NCBI RefSeq assembly: GCF_013085255.1
Contig: NZ_JABFCX010000002.1
Coordinates: 982,501-1,046,500 of the forward strand
Direction: 5' to 3'
Origin: Parvularcula mediterranea
Lineage (GTDB): Bacteria > Pseudomonadota > Alphaproteobacteria > Caulobacterales > Parvularculaceae
DNA length: 64,000 nucleotides
Shown here: piece after piece, positions 17,912 to 27,027 of the stretch
Position numbering within the stretch: the first letter of the stretch is position 1
Layout: each line of letters begins with the position of its first letter
Position numbers and translations under genes: made by a program
The notes under the pieces: generated by a model
Seen by the model: only the letters and a program-made list of their open reading frames with translations
Databases searched by the model: none
What the model was told of the DNA's origin: nothing

Positions 17912-18490
17912 CTACAGGAACGCCTTCAACCTCTTCGCAAAGACGTCAGGGGCGATGCTGTCATTAAACGCTCTGATCGGTCTGCCGTTCTCGTCCGTGA
18001 GGAAGAACATCGACTGGTGATCGACGGTGTAGCCGACCGCGCTGTCCTCCAGAGGTACCTTGGCGGCAAAGACGCGCATCCTTTTCATGGCTGCTTCGAT
18101 GGCTTCTTCGTCGCCTGTGAGGCCGAGGATACGCTCGTCAAAGGAGAGATGCTGGACGAGGCGCGCTTGCGTGTCGCGCTCGGGGTCGACCGTGATGAAG
18201 AGTGGCTGGAGCCCGCTTGCATCCTTGCCCATCTCCTCGAGGGTCGCGGTCAGCACGCCAAGCGCTGCGGGGCAAACGTCGGGGCAGCTCGTGAAGCCGA
18301 AGTATATAAGCATCGGTTTGCCTTCGAAACGTTCGTCGGTGGCGTCCTCGCCATACATATCCACGAGGTCGAACTCGGCTGAGAAGGCTTCGTTGAGGGT
18401 GATCTCACCGGCTATCGGTCGCTCGTCGGCGCAGCTTGCGAGCAGAGCTGCTGCGCAAAGACCGGCAATGAGGTGCTTCATAGTGTCCAT
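17912..18490 (-). CDS. SCO1/SenC copper chaperone lipoprotein
   Basis: A 192-residue protein with a lipoprotein signal (lipobox LLASC, about residues 15-19) and the copper-binding motif TSCPDVCP plus the distal histidine in TVDHQSMFF. SCO1/SenC proteins deliver copper to the CuA or CuB site of cytochrome c oxidase. ATG 18490 was chosen because the signal peptide begins there; a longer open frame upstream lacks one. It is divergent from regB-regA, the senC/prrBA arrangement known from Rhodobacter, tying oxidase assembly to redox signalling. Confidence 0.92.
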   Translation of the reverse strand: MDTMKHLIAGLCAAALLASCADERPIAGEITLNEAFSAEFDLVDMYGEDATDERFEGKPMLIYFGFTSCPDVCPAALGVLTATLEEMGKDASGLQPLFITVDPERDTQARLVQHLSFDERILGLTGDEEAIEAAMKRMRVFAAKVPLEDSAVGYTVDHQSMFFLTDENGRPIRAFNDSIAPDVFAKRLKAFL

Positions 18491-18532
18491 GGGCCTAACT
18501 CTCCGTCGGTGATGGGCGCTAAGGAGCCTTTG

Positions 18533-19861
18533 ATGACACCGCACGCTTTCGACAACCCGTCTGTTCTTCGTCAGGGGACACTGACCGGCCTCAGGTGGTT
18601 CGCCGTGATCGGCCAGATGGTCGTTCTCGTCACCGTCCATTTCGGCTTCGGCTTCGAGCTCCCCTTGGCGCCCGTCCTGCTCGCCGTCGCGGCGGCGGTC
18701 TGGATCAACCTCTACGCGACCTTGAGCTTCAGCCCCGCACGACCTCTGTCGCACAGGGAAATCGTGGCGTTCCTGAGCTTCGATACGCTCCAGATTTCAG
18801 CGATCCTCTTCCTCACCGGCGGGGTCCAGAACCCCTTCGCCCTGTGGCTGATCATGCAGGCCATGCTGGCGGCGAGTTCGGTCCCGAGGCGCATGGCGCT
18901 TGGCGTGATCGCTTTGGTCGTGGCCTGTTACACGGTGCTGTCGATCTGGCATTATCCGCTGCCCTGGCGCACCGAAGACGGCTTCAGCCTGCCGCAGATC
19001 TACAATATCGGTATCTGGATCGCCCTCGTGATGGGGGTCGGGTTCACCTCGGCCTATGCCTACCGGGTGGCGCGGGAGCGGACGAAGCTCACCGAAGCCC
19101 TGTCGGCCACGCAAATGGCCTTGAGCCGCGAGGAACGCCTGACGGCCCTCGATGGGCTGGCGGCGGCAGCGGCGCATGAGCTCGGCACCCCTCTTGGGAC
19201 GATCCAGGTCACTGCACGGGAGATGGAGCGCGAGTTGCCCGATGGCCCCCTCAAGGAAGATGCGAGCCTTCTCATCTCCCAGACCCAGCGCTGCCAGCGC
19301 ATCCTGCAACGCCTCTCCGAGGCGGGGCAGGCCGGGGACATGGTGCATAACGTCATCTCCCTCGATGCTCTTCTGCGCGAGGCGGCGAGGCCGTTCATGC
19401 AGGACGAGGAGGATCGGGTGAGCTTCCGTTTCGATCCCGAAAGCGGCGCGCTCCCCGAAAAGCTACAGCGCCGCCCTGAGATCATTTACGGCCTCAGGAA
19501 CCTGATCGAGAACGCCAACAAATACGCAAGCTCCCACGTGGAGATCTCGGCCATGTGGCGCGACGGACAGCTCGACGTAACGATCAGCGATGATGGCCCG
19601 GGCATTCCCCACGAGACCATGATGCGCCTCGGCGAGCCCTATCCTGGCTCAAGTGGCAGGCGTGAGAACGCAAAAGGCGGGCTTGGCCTTGGCTTCTTCA
19701 TCGCCAAGACGCTGTTGGAACGCACCGGTGGTGTCCTGCGTTTCGGGAACAATCAGGACCGCACCGGCGCATGGGTCACCGTGTCCTGGCCGCTGGCCGA
19801 ATTGTCCGAAGGAACTAAATCACGGGAAAACACGCTTCTTGGAGAGGCTTACGCAACATGA
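18533..19861 (+). CDS. regB: Redox-sensing histidine kinase RegB/PrrB/ActS
   Basis: About 442 residues with six membrane helices, then HisKA and HATPase domains. The periplasmic-loop motif GGVQNPFALWL matches the quinone-sensing GGxxNPF of RegB. The H-box is AAAAHELGTPLGTIQV, and a cysteine (SQTQRCQRIL) lies 39 residues after the histidine, closely matching redox-active Cys265 relative to His225 in Rhodobacter RegB. N and G boxes (NLIENANKYA, DDGPGIP, GLGLGFF) are intact. ATG 18533 follows AAGGAG by six bases. It overlaps regA by four bases. Confidence 0.93.
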   Translation: MTPHAFDNPSVLRQGTLTGLRWFAVIGQMVVLVTVHFGFGFELPLAPVLLAVAAAVWINLYATLSFSPARPLSHREIVAFLSFDTLQISAILFLTGGVQNPFALWLIMQAMLAASSVPRRMALGVIALVVACYTVLSIWHYPLPWRTEDGFSLPQIYNIGIWIALVMGVGFTSAYAYRVARERTKLTEALSATQMALSREERLTALDGLAAAAAHELGTPLGTIQVTAREMERELPDGPLKEDASLLISQTQRCQRILQRLSEAGQAGDMVHNVISLDALLREAARPFMQDEEDRVSFRFDPESGALPEKLQRRPEIIYGLRNLIENANKYASSHVEISAMWRDGQLDVTISDDGPGIPHETMMRLGEPYPGSSGRRENAKGGLGLGFFIAKTLLERTGGVLRFGNNQDRTGAWVTVSWPLAELSEGTKSRENTLLGEAYAT

Positions 19862-20412
19862 GTGAAACTGCACCAGCGACCATTCCCGGCGACGCGAGCT
19901 GCCTGATCGTCGATGACGACCAGCCGTTCCGCACGCGGCTCGGCCGGGCCATGGAAAAGCGCGGCTTCGAGGTGACCCTCGCCGAAGGGGTGCTCGAGGC
20001 GAAATCTGCCATCAGGAACAAGGCCCCCGCTTTCGCGGTGGTCGACCTGCGGCTTGAGGACGGGGACGGCATCGATGTCGTGAACTTCCTCCATGAAGAG
20101 CGCGCGGACAGCCGTGCCGTCATGCTGACCGGCTATGGCAACATCACGACGGCTGTCGCTGCGGTGAAGGCCGGCGCCATCGACTATCTCGCCAAGCCCG
20201 CCGACGCCGACGATGTCCAGAAGGCGCTCCTCCAGCGTGAAGGCGCCATGCCTGAGCCGCCGGAAAACCCGATGTCCGCCGACCGGGTGCGTTGGGAGCA
20301 TATCCAGCGGGTCTACGAGCTCTGCGGGCACAATGTGTCCGAGACGGCGCGCCGCCTCGGCATGCACCGCCGGACGCTGCAGCGGATCCTAGCGAAACGC
20401 GCGCCCCAGTAA
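19858..20412 (+). CDS. regA: Redox response regulator RegA/PrrA/ActR
   Basis: A 184-residue regulator with an N-terminal receiver domain (phosphoacceptor Asp in FAVVDLRLEDGDG) and a C-terminal Fis-type helix-turn-helix, NVSETARRLGMHRRTLQRIL, linked by a proline-rich stretch. This is the RegA/PrrA form, which controls respiration, carbon and nitrogen fixation and, in phototrophs, photosynthesis genes in response to redox state. The ATG overlaps the regB stop (ATGA), so kinase and regulator are coupled. Confidence 0.95.
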   Translation: MSETAPATIPGDASCLIVDDDQPFRTRLGRAMEKRGFEVTLAEGVLEAKSAIRNKAPAFAVVDLRLEDGDGIDVVNFLHEERADSRAVMLTGYGNITTAVAAVKAGAIDYLAKPADADDVQKALLQREGAMPEPPENPMSADRVRWEHIQRVYELCGHNVSETARRLGMHRRTLQRILAKRAPQ

Positions 20413-20428
20413 GGTCGCGACCAAGATC

Positions 20429-20469
20429 AAAAAAAGGCCGCCTGAGCTGATCGCTCGGCGGCCTTTTTT
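20429..20469. terminator. Bidirectional rho-independent terminator between regA and maeB
   Basis: An AAAAAAGGCCGCC arm and a GGCGGCCTTTTTT arm form a long GC-rich stem around a 14-base loop, with an A-run on one side and a T-run on the other. It lies between the convergent ends of regA and maeB and can terminate both. Confidence 0.92.
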
Positions 20470-20496
20470 GTTTCTTGGGTCCGGTGCCCTTCTTGC

Positions 20497-22806
20497 CTAT
20501 TGGGCAGCGAGGCCGGTCTTGGCCCATTCGCGGTGCTCGGTGTCGAGCTCGTAGGCGGCGATGGCGGCGAGGGTCATGATGTCCCCGACCTGCACCCCCG
20601 TCTGGACGATCTGTACAGGCTTCGAGAGGCCGATGAGCACTGGCCCGATCACCGTCGCGCCGCCGATCTCGGAGACGAGCTTCGAAGCAATGCCCCCTGA
20701 GTGCAGGCCCGGTGTGATCAGGAGGTTCGCGTCACCCGTCAGCCTGCTGAAGGGATAGATATCGCGGAGGCGTTCGTTGAGCGCCATGCGCGGGGTCATC
20801 TCGCCTTCATACTCAAAGTCGATCTCTGGCCGCTGGTCGAGGACGCGGACGGCGTCGGAGATACGGCGCATGTGCTCGGTGTTCGGATTGCCGAAGTTCG
20901 AGTGGCTGACAAAAGCAACTCGCGGTTCGAAGCCGAGCTGGCGAACAGCGTGCGCTGACTGAACAGCGATGTCTGCAAGTTCCTCCGACGTCGGATACTC
21001 GGCAATGGCAGTGTCAGCCATGAAGACTGTCCGGCCCTTCGCGAGGATCACCGACATACCGATCAGGCGTTCACCCGGGCGCGGGTCGAGGGCAAATTGC
21101 ACGTTGCGGAGGGCGACATTATAGTGGCGGGTGACGCCGGTCACCATGCCGTCAGCATGACCGCAGGCGAGCATGCAGGCACCAAAGGCGTTCCGGTCCT
21201 GATTGACGAGGCGGCGGCAATCCCGCTCGAGATAGCCGTGACGCTGGAGCCTTCCGTAGAGATAGTCGGTATACCGCTTGGTCTGCGCGGACTCCCGGGC
21301 GTTCCAGATCTCGATCTCGTGTTTGCCGGTCAGGCCCAGCTTGTCCATCGAGCGGCGGACCATGTCCTCGCGCCCGATGAGGATGGCCTGTCCGAGGTTC
21401 TGCTGCTGGAAGTTATAGGCGGCGCGGATGACCGCTTCCTCCTCACCCTCGGCGAAGACGATACGCTTGGTCTCGGACGAGCGGACCGACGCATAGACTT
21501 TCTGGAGAAACGCCGCAGACGGATCAAGCCGGGTGGCCAGCTGCTGCTGGTAGGCGTCGAAGTCCGTGATCGGCTTACGCGCCACGCCGGTCTCGCAGGC
21601 TGCCTTGGCCACGGCAGGCGGGATGCGGGAGATGAGACGCGGATCGAACGGCGTCGGGATGATGTAGCCGGGACCGTACTGGAGCCGCGTGCCATAGGCG
21701 TTGGCGACCTCGTCAGGAACATCCTCCCGGGCGAGGTCAGCAAGAGCGCGGGCGCACGCGGCCTTCATCTCCTCGTTGATCGTCCGTGCACGCACATCGA
21801 GCGCACCGCGGAAGATATAGGGGAAACCGAGGACGTTGTTCACCTGGTTGGGATAGTCCGAGCGCCCCGTCGCCATGATGGCGTCACCGCGCACTTCGGC
21901 CACCTGCTCAGGGGTGATTTCAGGGGTCGGATTGGCCATGGCGAAGATGATCGGGTTCGAAGCCATCGAACGGACCATCTCCTTGGTGAAGGCCCCTGCC
22001 GCGGAGAGCCCGATAGCAACATCTGCGCCGTCCATGGCATCCGCAAGGGTTTCTTTGTCCGTGTCCACCGCATGAGCCGACTGCCATTGGTTCATCGGCT
22101 TGTCGCGGCCTGGCTTGAGGACGCCCGACCGGTCGCACATGAGGACGTTTTCGTGCTTGACGCCAAGGGTCTTCAGTAGGCTGACGACCGAGATTGCCGA
22201 CGAGCCCGCGCCCGAAACTGCGACCTTAATCTCACCCATCTTCCGCCCGGTGATGTCGCAGGCGTTGATGAGGCCAGCCGCCGCGATGATCGCAGTGCCG
22301 TGCTGGTCATCGTGGAAGACGGGAATGTCCATCAGCTCCTTCAGTCTCTCTTCAATGTAGAAACTGTCAGGGGCCTGAATATCCTCCAGATTGATGCCGC
22401 CGAAGGATGGGCCGAGGTGCTTCACCGCGTTGATGAAAGCATCAGGGTCCTCGGTGTCGACCTCGAGGTCGATCGAGTCGATGTCCGCGAACCGTTTGAA
22501 GAGGACCGACTTGCCCTCCATCACCGGCTTCGATGCCAGCGCGCCGAGATTGCCAAGGCCGAGAATTGCTGTGCCGTTCGAGATGACACCGACCATGTTC
22601 CCGCGGGTCGTCAGCTCATAGGAGCTGTCCGGGTCCTCCGCAATTTTCTTCACGGGCACGGCCACGCCAGGCGAATAGGCAAGGGAGAGATCCCTCTGCG
22701 TCGCCATCGGCTTTGTCGGCGTAACCTCTAGCTTGCCCGGCTTCCCCTTGCGGTGAAAATCAAGCGCTTCCTCGTCGGTGAACTTTGTCGTTGTATCGTC
22801 GGCCAT
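20497..22806 (-). CDS. maeB: NADP-dependent malic enzyme with phosphotransacetylase-like domain
   Basis: A 769-residue protein of the MaeB type. Residues 1-430 are the malic enzyme ([22 protein letters not shown] and SGAGSSAIS motifs), which oxidatively decarboxylates malate to pyruvate with NADP. Residues 440-769 resemble phosphate acetyltransferase, a domain thought to sense acetyl-CoA rather than catalyse. It supplies NADPH and pyruvate from TCA intermediates. It stands alone on the minus strand, with the pyridoxamine-oxidase-like gene 24 bases upstream on the same strand. Confidence 0.96.
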   Translation of the reverse strand: MADDTTTKFTDEEALDFHRKGKPGKLEVTPTKPMATQRDLSLAYSPGVAVPVKKIAEDPDSSYELTTRGNMVGVISNGTAILGLGNLGALASKPVMEGKSVLFKRFADIDSIDLEVDTEDPDAFINAVKHLGPSFGGINLEDIQAPDSFYIEERLKELMDIPVFHDDQHGTAIIAAAGLINACDITGRKMGEIKVAVSGAGSSAISVVSLLKTLGVKHENVLMCDRSGVLKPGRDKPMNQWQSAHAVDTDKETLADAMDGADVAIGLSAAGAFTKEMVRSMASNPIIFAMANPTPEITPEQVAEVRGDAIMATGRSDYPNQVNNVLGFPYIFRGALDVRARTINEEMKAACARALADLAREDVPDEVANAYGTRLQYGPGYIIPTPFDPRLISRIPPAVAKAACETGVARKPITDFDAYQQQLATRLDPSAAFLQKVYASVRSSETKRIVFAEGEEEAVIRAAYNFQQQNLGQAILIGREDMVRRSMDKLGLTGKHEIEIWNARESAQTKRYTDYLYGRLQRHGYLERDCRRLVNQDRNAFGACMLACGHADGMVTGVTRHYNVALRNVQFALDPRPGERLIGMSVILAKGRTVFMADTAIAEYPTSEELADIAVQSAHAVRQLGFEPRVAFVSHSNFGNPNTEHMRRISDAVRVLDQRPEIDFEYEGEMTPRMALNERLRDIYPFSRLTGDANLLITPGLHSGGIASKLVSEIGGATVIGPVLIGLSKPVQIVQTGVQVGDIMTLAAIAAYELDTEHREWAKTGLAAQ

Positions 22807-22830
22807 CTGCGCGCCTTAGCTCCGGTTGTG

Positions 22831-23397
22831 TTAAGGCACCAGCCACGTCGGTTCCGGCGGTTCAACCGAAAACTTCACAAGGGCGCGCCGCGGGGCCTCC
22901 CCTCCGAGGTGGAGGAGTTCTGCTCGATGGAAGGTGAAAAGGATGACGGCGAGATTTTCACGCAGATCGTCAGGGTTCTGATCAAAGCCGTCCTTTACAT
23001 CAATCGCGGTCCCCGGGGCGGGAGAGCGCACGAAATCGGCGGCTTGTGCCTGCCCTGTCCGCTTGACCGCCTCGTCGTGGAGAGGGCCGTCCGTCAGGGT
23101 CTCGGCGACGCCCGCGAGCCGGAGCTGGGTCCGGTGCCTAGTGTCATAGACATGGATGGCTGCCGCAGCATTCGCTTCAAGCTCGGCGACCTTCTTGGCG
23201 CGCCGGTCGGTGTAGATGATGAGCTGCCTCTCCTCGCGGATGAGGCGCCTCAGGACGACGGTCCGCATCCGCGGAGCGCCGTGGGGATCGGAGGTCCCAA
23301 GGGTCGGCCAATGAAAAGGCGATTTGGCGTCGGCAGAGCCGCGACCGAGCTGGTCGAGGATGAACTTCGGCAAGTCGTTGAGGTCGCTTGGAAACAT
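22831..23397 (-). CDS. Pyridoxamine 5'-phosphate oxidase-like flavoprotein
   Basis: A 188-residue protein with a PNPOx-like split-barrel fold. The TSDPHGAPRMRTVVLR and IIYTDRRAKKVAELEANA segments correspond to the FMN-binding beta-barrel of this family. The relatives are often annotated as pyridoxamine 5'-phosphate oxidase family or FMN-binding proteins and need not act in vitamin B6 salvage. It lies 24 bases upstream of maeB on the same strand, so the two may be cotranscribed. The substrate is unknown. Confidence 0.8.
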   Translation of the reverse strand: MFPSDLNDLPKFILDQLGRGSADAKSPFHWPTLGTSDPHGAPRMRTVVLRRLIREERQLIIYTDRRAKKVAELEANAAAAIHVYDTRHRTQLRLAGVAETLTDGPLHDEAVKRTGQAQAADFVRSPAPGTAIDVKDGFDQNPDDLRENLAVILFTFHRAELLHLGGEAPRRALVKFSVEPPEPTWLVP

Positions 23398-23515
23398 CGA
23401 GAGTGAGCCCGTTCACAGCCGCTGACCCGTTCATCTAGCGTCCGGCGGGCCAGCGAATAGTCTCTGGACAAGGTCGCCCTGCGTGAGGAACGTAAGGCTT
23501 TAGGGAGTGGGCAAG

Positions 23516-24901
23516 ATGAGCAGCAATCGCAGGGCGGCTGATCCTTTTGACGAAACTGGGCACCGCGGGCGCAGGGGCGGTGGCCTTCTCAAGGGCGCAA
23601 GCGGGCTTATCGCTCTCATCGCTACGGCGGCGGGTTTGTCCTATCTCTTCGGCGACGAGATCCAGGCCTTCGTGGAAGAGGTGGACGCGGAGCGGCGCGC
23701 CGCTAATGAGACCTTCAAGACCATGGGCTCCGATGAGCTGAGCAAGCTCCCTCCTGATCGGTACGAAATGGCTGGCTTCAAAGTCTATTTCGACACCGGC
23801 TCGGACACCCTGTCAGACTATTCCAAACGCCGCATCTCGGAGGCTTACGAGGCGTCGGCGAAGGCTTGCGAGGGCGACCTCCATATTCGTGCCGTGGGCC
23901 ACGACGACCAGCGTTCAGAGGAGCAGGCAGCGTACTATCTGGGTTGGGACCGCGCTGAGGCCGTCGCGCGCCACCTTTATGACGAGGTCGGCATGTGGGG
24001 GGTGGTTTCCTATGGGTCGGTCGGGAACCGGGCGCCTGATGTCCGGTCCGAGGGGCCTCTCGCCTGGGCTCAGAACAGGAGGGTCGTTGGTCAGACCTTC
24101 TGCGACACGCGGTGGCCGCGGTCTGAAATTCTCGGCGAGAAGTCCCCAAGGAAGCTGCTCGTCGATGAAGAGGAAAAAGCCAAGCGCCGTGCGCCGCCGT
24201 TCTGGGAGACCTACAGCTTCTCGGTCTATTTCGGCCACGGCTCATCGGAACCCCAGGTGCCGGAGCGGTTCACGATCGAAAAGTCGATGCTGAGCGCGTG
24301 GGAAGCGTGCGAAGGCGCTCTTTCCATCGAGCTTGAGGGCCATGATGATTTCTTTGGCGACCGCTTCTCGTCCTTGGACATCAGCCGGGAGCGGGCATCG
24401 CGGGTGGCCGACGTGATGGTCGAAGACCTCTGGGCAACCCAGAAGGGCGATATCCGCAGAGCGGGCTATGGGCGTGAGCAGCCTAAGTTCAAAGGCATCG
24501 ATAGTGAAACGGCAGCGCTCCACAGGCGGGTCGATGCGAAGCTCTACTGCAACGCGGCCCGCGCAAATGCTGCGCGGCCCGAGCCCCAGGACTTCGGGCT
24601 TTCCCTCGTGTTTTCGGAAGACCAGCAATCGCTTTCTGCCCTCGACACGGCGCGGATATCGAGCCGTGCCAAGCGCGCGCGGGCGGTCTGCGCGGGTACG
24701 CTCTATGCCGATGCGACCCTGTCCTCAGGTCCCGGTGGCGATGATGGCGAGCAGAACCGGACCCGGCGCGAGGCATCTCTCAAGAGAACGCTTGAGGGAA
24801 GCGGTGGTTTCGATGCCGAGACGTTGGAGGTTGCGGTCTCTGGAAGCGAGGCCGCGAGCGATGCTGCCAGGGCCGAGATAGCCTTTCGCTGCGAGGCCTG
24901 A
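23516..24901 (+). CDS. Membrane-anchored protein with three OmpA-like domains
   Basis: A 461-residue protein with a cytoplasmic basic N-terminus, one hydrophobic helix (about 25-46) and three tandem units. Unit 1 (about 88-200: VYFDTGSDTLSDYSKRRISE ... SYGSVGNRAPD) and unit 2 (about 235-345: VYFGHGSSEPQ ... AGYGREQP) clearly resemble OmpA C-terminal peptidoglycan-binding domains and each ends near a Cys. Unit 3 (about 365-461) is degenerate. ATG 23516 follows AGGGAG by eight bases. A role linking membrane and cell wall is inferred; I do not recognise the architecture. Confidence 0.7.
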   Translation: MSSNRRAADPFDETGHRGRRGGGLLKGASGLIALIATAAGLSYLFGDEIQAFVEEVDAERRAANETFKTMGSDELSKLPPDRYEMAGFKVYFDTGSDTLSDYSKRRISEAYEASAKACEGDLHIRAVGHDDQRSEEQAAYYLGWDRAEAVARHLYDEVGMWGVVSYGSVGNRAPDVRSEGPLAWAQNRRVVGQTFCDTRWPRSEILGEKSPRKLLVDEEEKAKRRAPPFWETYSFSVYFGHGSSEPQVPERFTIEKSMLSAWEACEGALSIELEGHDDFFGDRFSSLDISRERASRVADVMVEDLWATQKGDIRRAGYGREQPKFKGIDSETAALHRRVDAKLYCNAARANAARPEPQDFGLSLVFSEDQQSLSALDTARISSRAKRARAVCAGTLYADATLSSGPGGDDGEQNRTRREASLKRTLEGSGGFDAETLEVAVSGSEAASDAARAEIAFRCEA

Positions 24902-24956
24902 TCGGCCTTCTGGAATGCGGCTTGATCCGGGGCCCGCGAGCGGCCATCTCCCGGTC

Positions 24957-25541
24957 ATGTTCATTCGCACCGAAGACACGCCGAACCCGAATTCGCTGAA
25001 GTTCCTGCCTGACCAGCCTGTGCTGGGACCGGGCGAGCTGGGCATGGATTTCCCCACGCCCGGGGCGGCGAAGATCTCGCCTCTCGCAGCGGCGCTGTTC
25101 GATGTGGACGGGGTGGTCTCGGTCTATCTGGGCGCGGATTTCGTGACGGTGTCGAAGGACCAGACGGTCGATTGGGAGCCTTTGAAGCCGGCGCTTCTCG
25201 GCACCATTGCGGACTTTCTCGCCGCCGGCATCCCGGTCGTAGACCAGCGCGCCAGCACGGCCGCTGAGGGTGTGACGTCGGTCGAGGACTATAAAGGCGA
25301 GGATCGCGAAGTGGTCGAGCAAATCATCGAGCTCCTCGACACCCGCGTCCGTCCCGCCGTGGCGCAGGATGGCGGCGATATCATCTTCCACCGCTTCGAA
25401 CCCGGTGACGGCATCGTCTTCCTCACGATGCAAGGTGCCTGCGCGGGCTGCCCTAGCTCAACCATGACGCTGAAGAGCGGCATCGAGAACCTCCTCAAGC
25501 ACTACGTCCCCGAGGTGCAATCCGTCGAAGCCGTCGCCTGA
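24957..25541 (+). CDS. Nfu-type iron-sulfur scaffold protein
   Basis: A 194-residue protein. The N-terminal Nfu_N domain starts MFIRTEDTPNPNSLKFLP, and the C-terminal NifU-like domain carries the cluster-binding CxxC in QGACAGCPSSTMTLKSGIE. Nfu proteins carry and deliver [4Fe-4S] clusters to target apoproteins. ATG 24957 is the family start; the frame is open further upstream without similarity. tsaB follows seven bases later, beginning the Nfu-tsaB-rimI-fur run seen in alphaproteobacteria. Confidence 0.93.
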   Translation: MFIRTEDTPNPNSLKFLPDQPVLGPGELGMDFPTPGAAKISPLAAALFDVDGVVSVYLGADFVTVSKDQTVDWEPLKPALLGTIADFLAAGIPVVDQRASTAAEGVTSVEDYKGEDREVVEQIIELLDTRVRPAVAQDGGDIIFHRFEPGDGIVFLTMQGACAGCPSSTMTLKSGIENLLKHYVPEVQSVEAVA

Positions 25542-25548
25542 GCCAGCC

Positions 25549-26169
25549 TTGGCCAGCCTCGTCATCGACACATGCCTAAAGGCCCTGACGCTTGGTGTGA
25601 GGCTCGAGGACGGCACGACCGTTTCGGTATCGGACCGGATTGGTATCGGCCATGCCGAGCGGATTGGGCCAGCCTTTCGGCACGTTCTTTTCGAGGCCAG
25701 GATTGAGCCCGAAGCGATCAAGCGGATCGGGGTCACTGTTGGCCCCGGCTCCTTCATGGGCCAGCGGGTCGGGATCTCCTTCGCAAAGGGCCTCGCCCTC
25801 GGAAGCGGCGCGGAGACAGTGGGCGTGACGACCCTCGAAGCCATCGCAGCAACGGCTGGTTTTCCTGTGGCGGTGTCGGTCGATGCGCGGCGCGGCGAAG
25901 CCTACGTCCAGGCCTTCGGCGCAGACGGTACGCCTGAGGACGAGCTCCGGCTGATCCCCTATACGGAAGCGCTGGCGTGGCTTTCCGGCCGCGACAGGGT
26001 GGCGGGCAATGGCGCTGCGGCTTGCGGTTTCGAAGGCGACGTCCTGCCGATTGAGACCCCTTTGGCGGAGGCGATGCTCGACCTGATCGAGACGCTTCCT
26101 TCAGGGGCGATCCAGACCCTCTACCTCCGTGACGCGGATGCCAAGCCGCCCTCCAAGCCCGCCCTGTGA
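25549..26169 (+). CDS. tsaB: tRNA threonylcarbamoyladenosine synthesis protein TsaB
   Basis: A 206-residue ASKHA-fold protein that partners TsaD, TsaE and TsaC to make t6A37 in ANN-decoding tRNAs. The start ASLVIDTCLKALTLGV and the motif VGPGSFMGQRVGISFAKGLA are typical. The start is TTG with no strong ribosome binding site and lies seven bases after nfu. rimI overlaps at its end, a common pairing. Confidence 0.93.
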   Translation: MASLVIDTCLKALTLGVRLEDGTTVSVSDRIGIGHAERIGPAFRHVLFEARIEPEAIKRIGVTVGPGSFMGQRVGISFAKGLALGSGAETVGVTTLEAIAATAGFPVAVSVDARRGEAYVQAFGADGTPEDELRLIPYTEALAWLSGRDRVAGNGAAACGFEGDVLPIETPLAEAMLDLIETLPSGAIQTLYLRDADAKPPSKPAL

Positions 26170-26597
26170 GCATCCGTCGCGCGACCGAAGACGACGCCGT
26201 GTTGCTCGCGAAGCTGCACGGGACAGTGTTTCCCGACGGCCCGTGGGACGAGGCTTTCTGGCGAGGTGCTATCGCCAGCTCTCATGATCTCATCCTCGTC
26301 CTTGAGGACCGCGCTTTCATCGCGCTGCGCCTGATCGGGCCCGAAGCTGAAATCCTGACCGTCGGCACGACGCTGCCCGGAAAAGGCGACGGCATGGCCC
26401 TTGTTGAGGAAGCCAAGCTGCGGGCGCTGGCCGCGGGCGCTCAGAGGTTGTTTCTCGAGGTGAGCATCGCCAATAAGGCGGCGCTCGGCCTTTACGGAAA
26501 AGCGGGGTTCGCCCGCGTCGGAAATCGGCCGAACTATTACAGCGACGGGTCAGACGCGGCGATCATGCGCTTCGACCTCGCCCAAGGAGATGAATGA
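26166..26597 (+). CDS. rimI: GNAT N-acetyltransferase RimI
   Basis: A 143-residue GNAT protein. RimI acetylates the N-terminal alanine of ribosomal protein S18. The acetyl-CoA-binding region around TLPGKGDGMALVEEA and the C-terminal LEVSIANKAALGLYGKAGF are typical of RimI. The start is GTG overlapping the tsaB stop (GTGA), and the stop overlaps fur. The tsaB-rimI neighbourhood supports the name; some RimI-like enzymes have other substrates. Confidence 0.88.
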   Translation: MSIRRATEDDAVLLAKLHGTVFPDGPWDEAFWRGAIASSHDLILVLEDRAFIALRLIGPEAEILTVGTTLPGKGDGMALVEEAKLRALAAGAQRLFLEVSIANKAALGLYGKAGFARVGNRPNYYSDGSDAAIMRFDLAQGDE

Positions 26598-27016
26598 TGG
26601 ACCGCCTGGAGAAGATCTGCGCCGAGAAAGGCCTCCGCATGACCGACCAGAGGCGTGTCATCACAAGGGTCATTTCGGCTGCGGACGATCATCCGGATGT
26701 CGAGGAGATCCATCGCCGGGCCATGGAGATCGACAACCGCATCTCGATCGCCACGGTCTACCGGACCATGCGCCTCCTCGAGGAGTATGACGTGGTCCAG
26801 CGCCACGACTTCCAAGACGGCCAGGGACGGGCGCGGTACGAAGAAGCCTCAAACGACCACCATGACCACCTGATCAACGTGAAGACGGGTGAGGTGATCG
26901 AGTTCATGAACGAGGAGATCGAGCGCCTTCAGGAGCGGATCGCCAAGGAGCACGGCTTCCGCCTCGTCGATCACCGGCTCGAGCTTTACGGTGTGCCCCT
27001 CGGAGAGGATGACTAG
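26594..27016 (+). CDS. fur: Fur-family metal-responsive repressor
   Basis: A 140-residue Fur family regulator: an N-terminal winged helix (MTDQRRVITRVI ... ISIATVYRTMRLLEE) and a dimerisation domain with the metal-binding SNDHHDHLI motif. As in many alphaproteobacterial Fur/Mur proteins, the CxxC zinc site is absent. It may sense iron or manganese; sequence alone does not decide. ATG 26594 overlaps the rimI stop, with a second ATG at 26597. The position after tsaB-rimI is typical for alphaproteobacterial fur. Confidence 0.9.
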   Translation: MMDRLEKICAEKGLRMTDQRRVITRVISAADDHPDVEEIHRRAMEIDNRISIATVYRTMRLLEEYDVVQRHDFQDGQGRARYEEASNDHHDHLINVKTGEVIEFMNEEIERLQERIAKEHGFRLVDHRLELYGVPLGEDD

Positions 27017-27027
27017 GGTCCAGACCT

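Noticed and set aside
16196-18382. Long plus-strand open frame of about 728 codons opposite polA and phaZ
   Set aside because: It runs antisense through two well-supported genes. Long antisense open frames are expected in GC-rich DNA, and the product has no recognisable domain.
21097-22179. Plus-strand open frame opposite maeB
   Set aside because: It mirrors the codon pattern of maeB and has no recognised motif or ribosome binding site.
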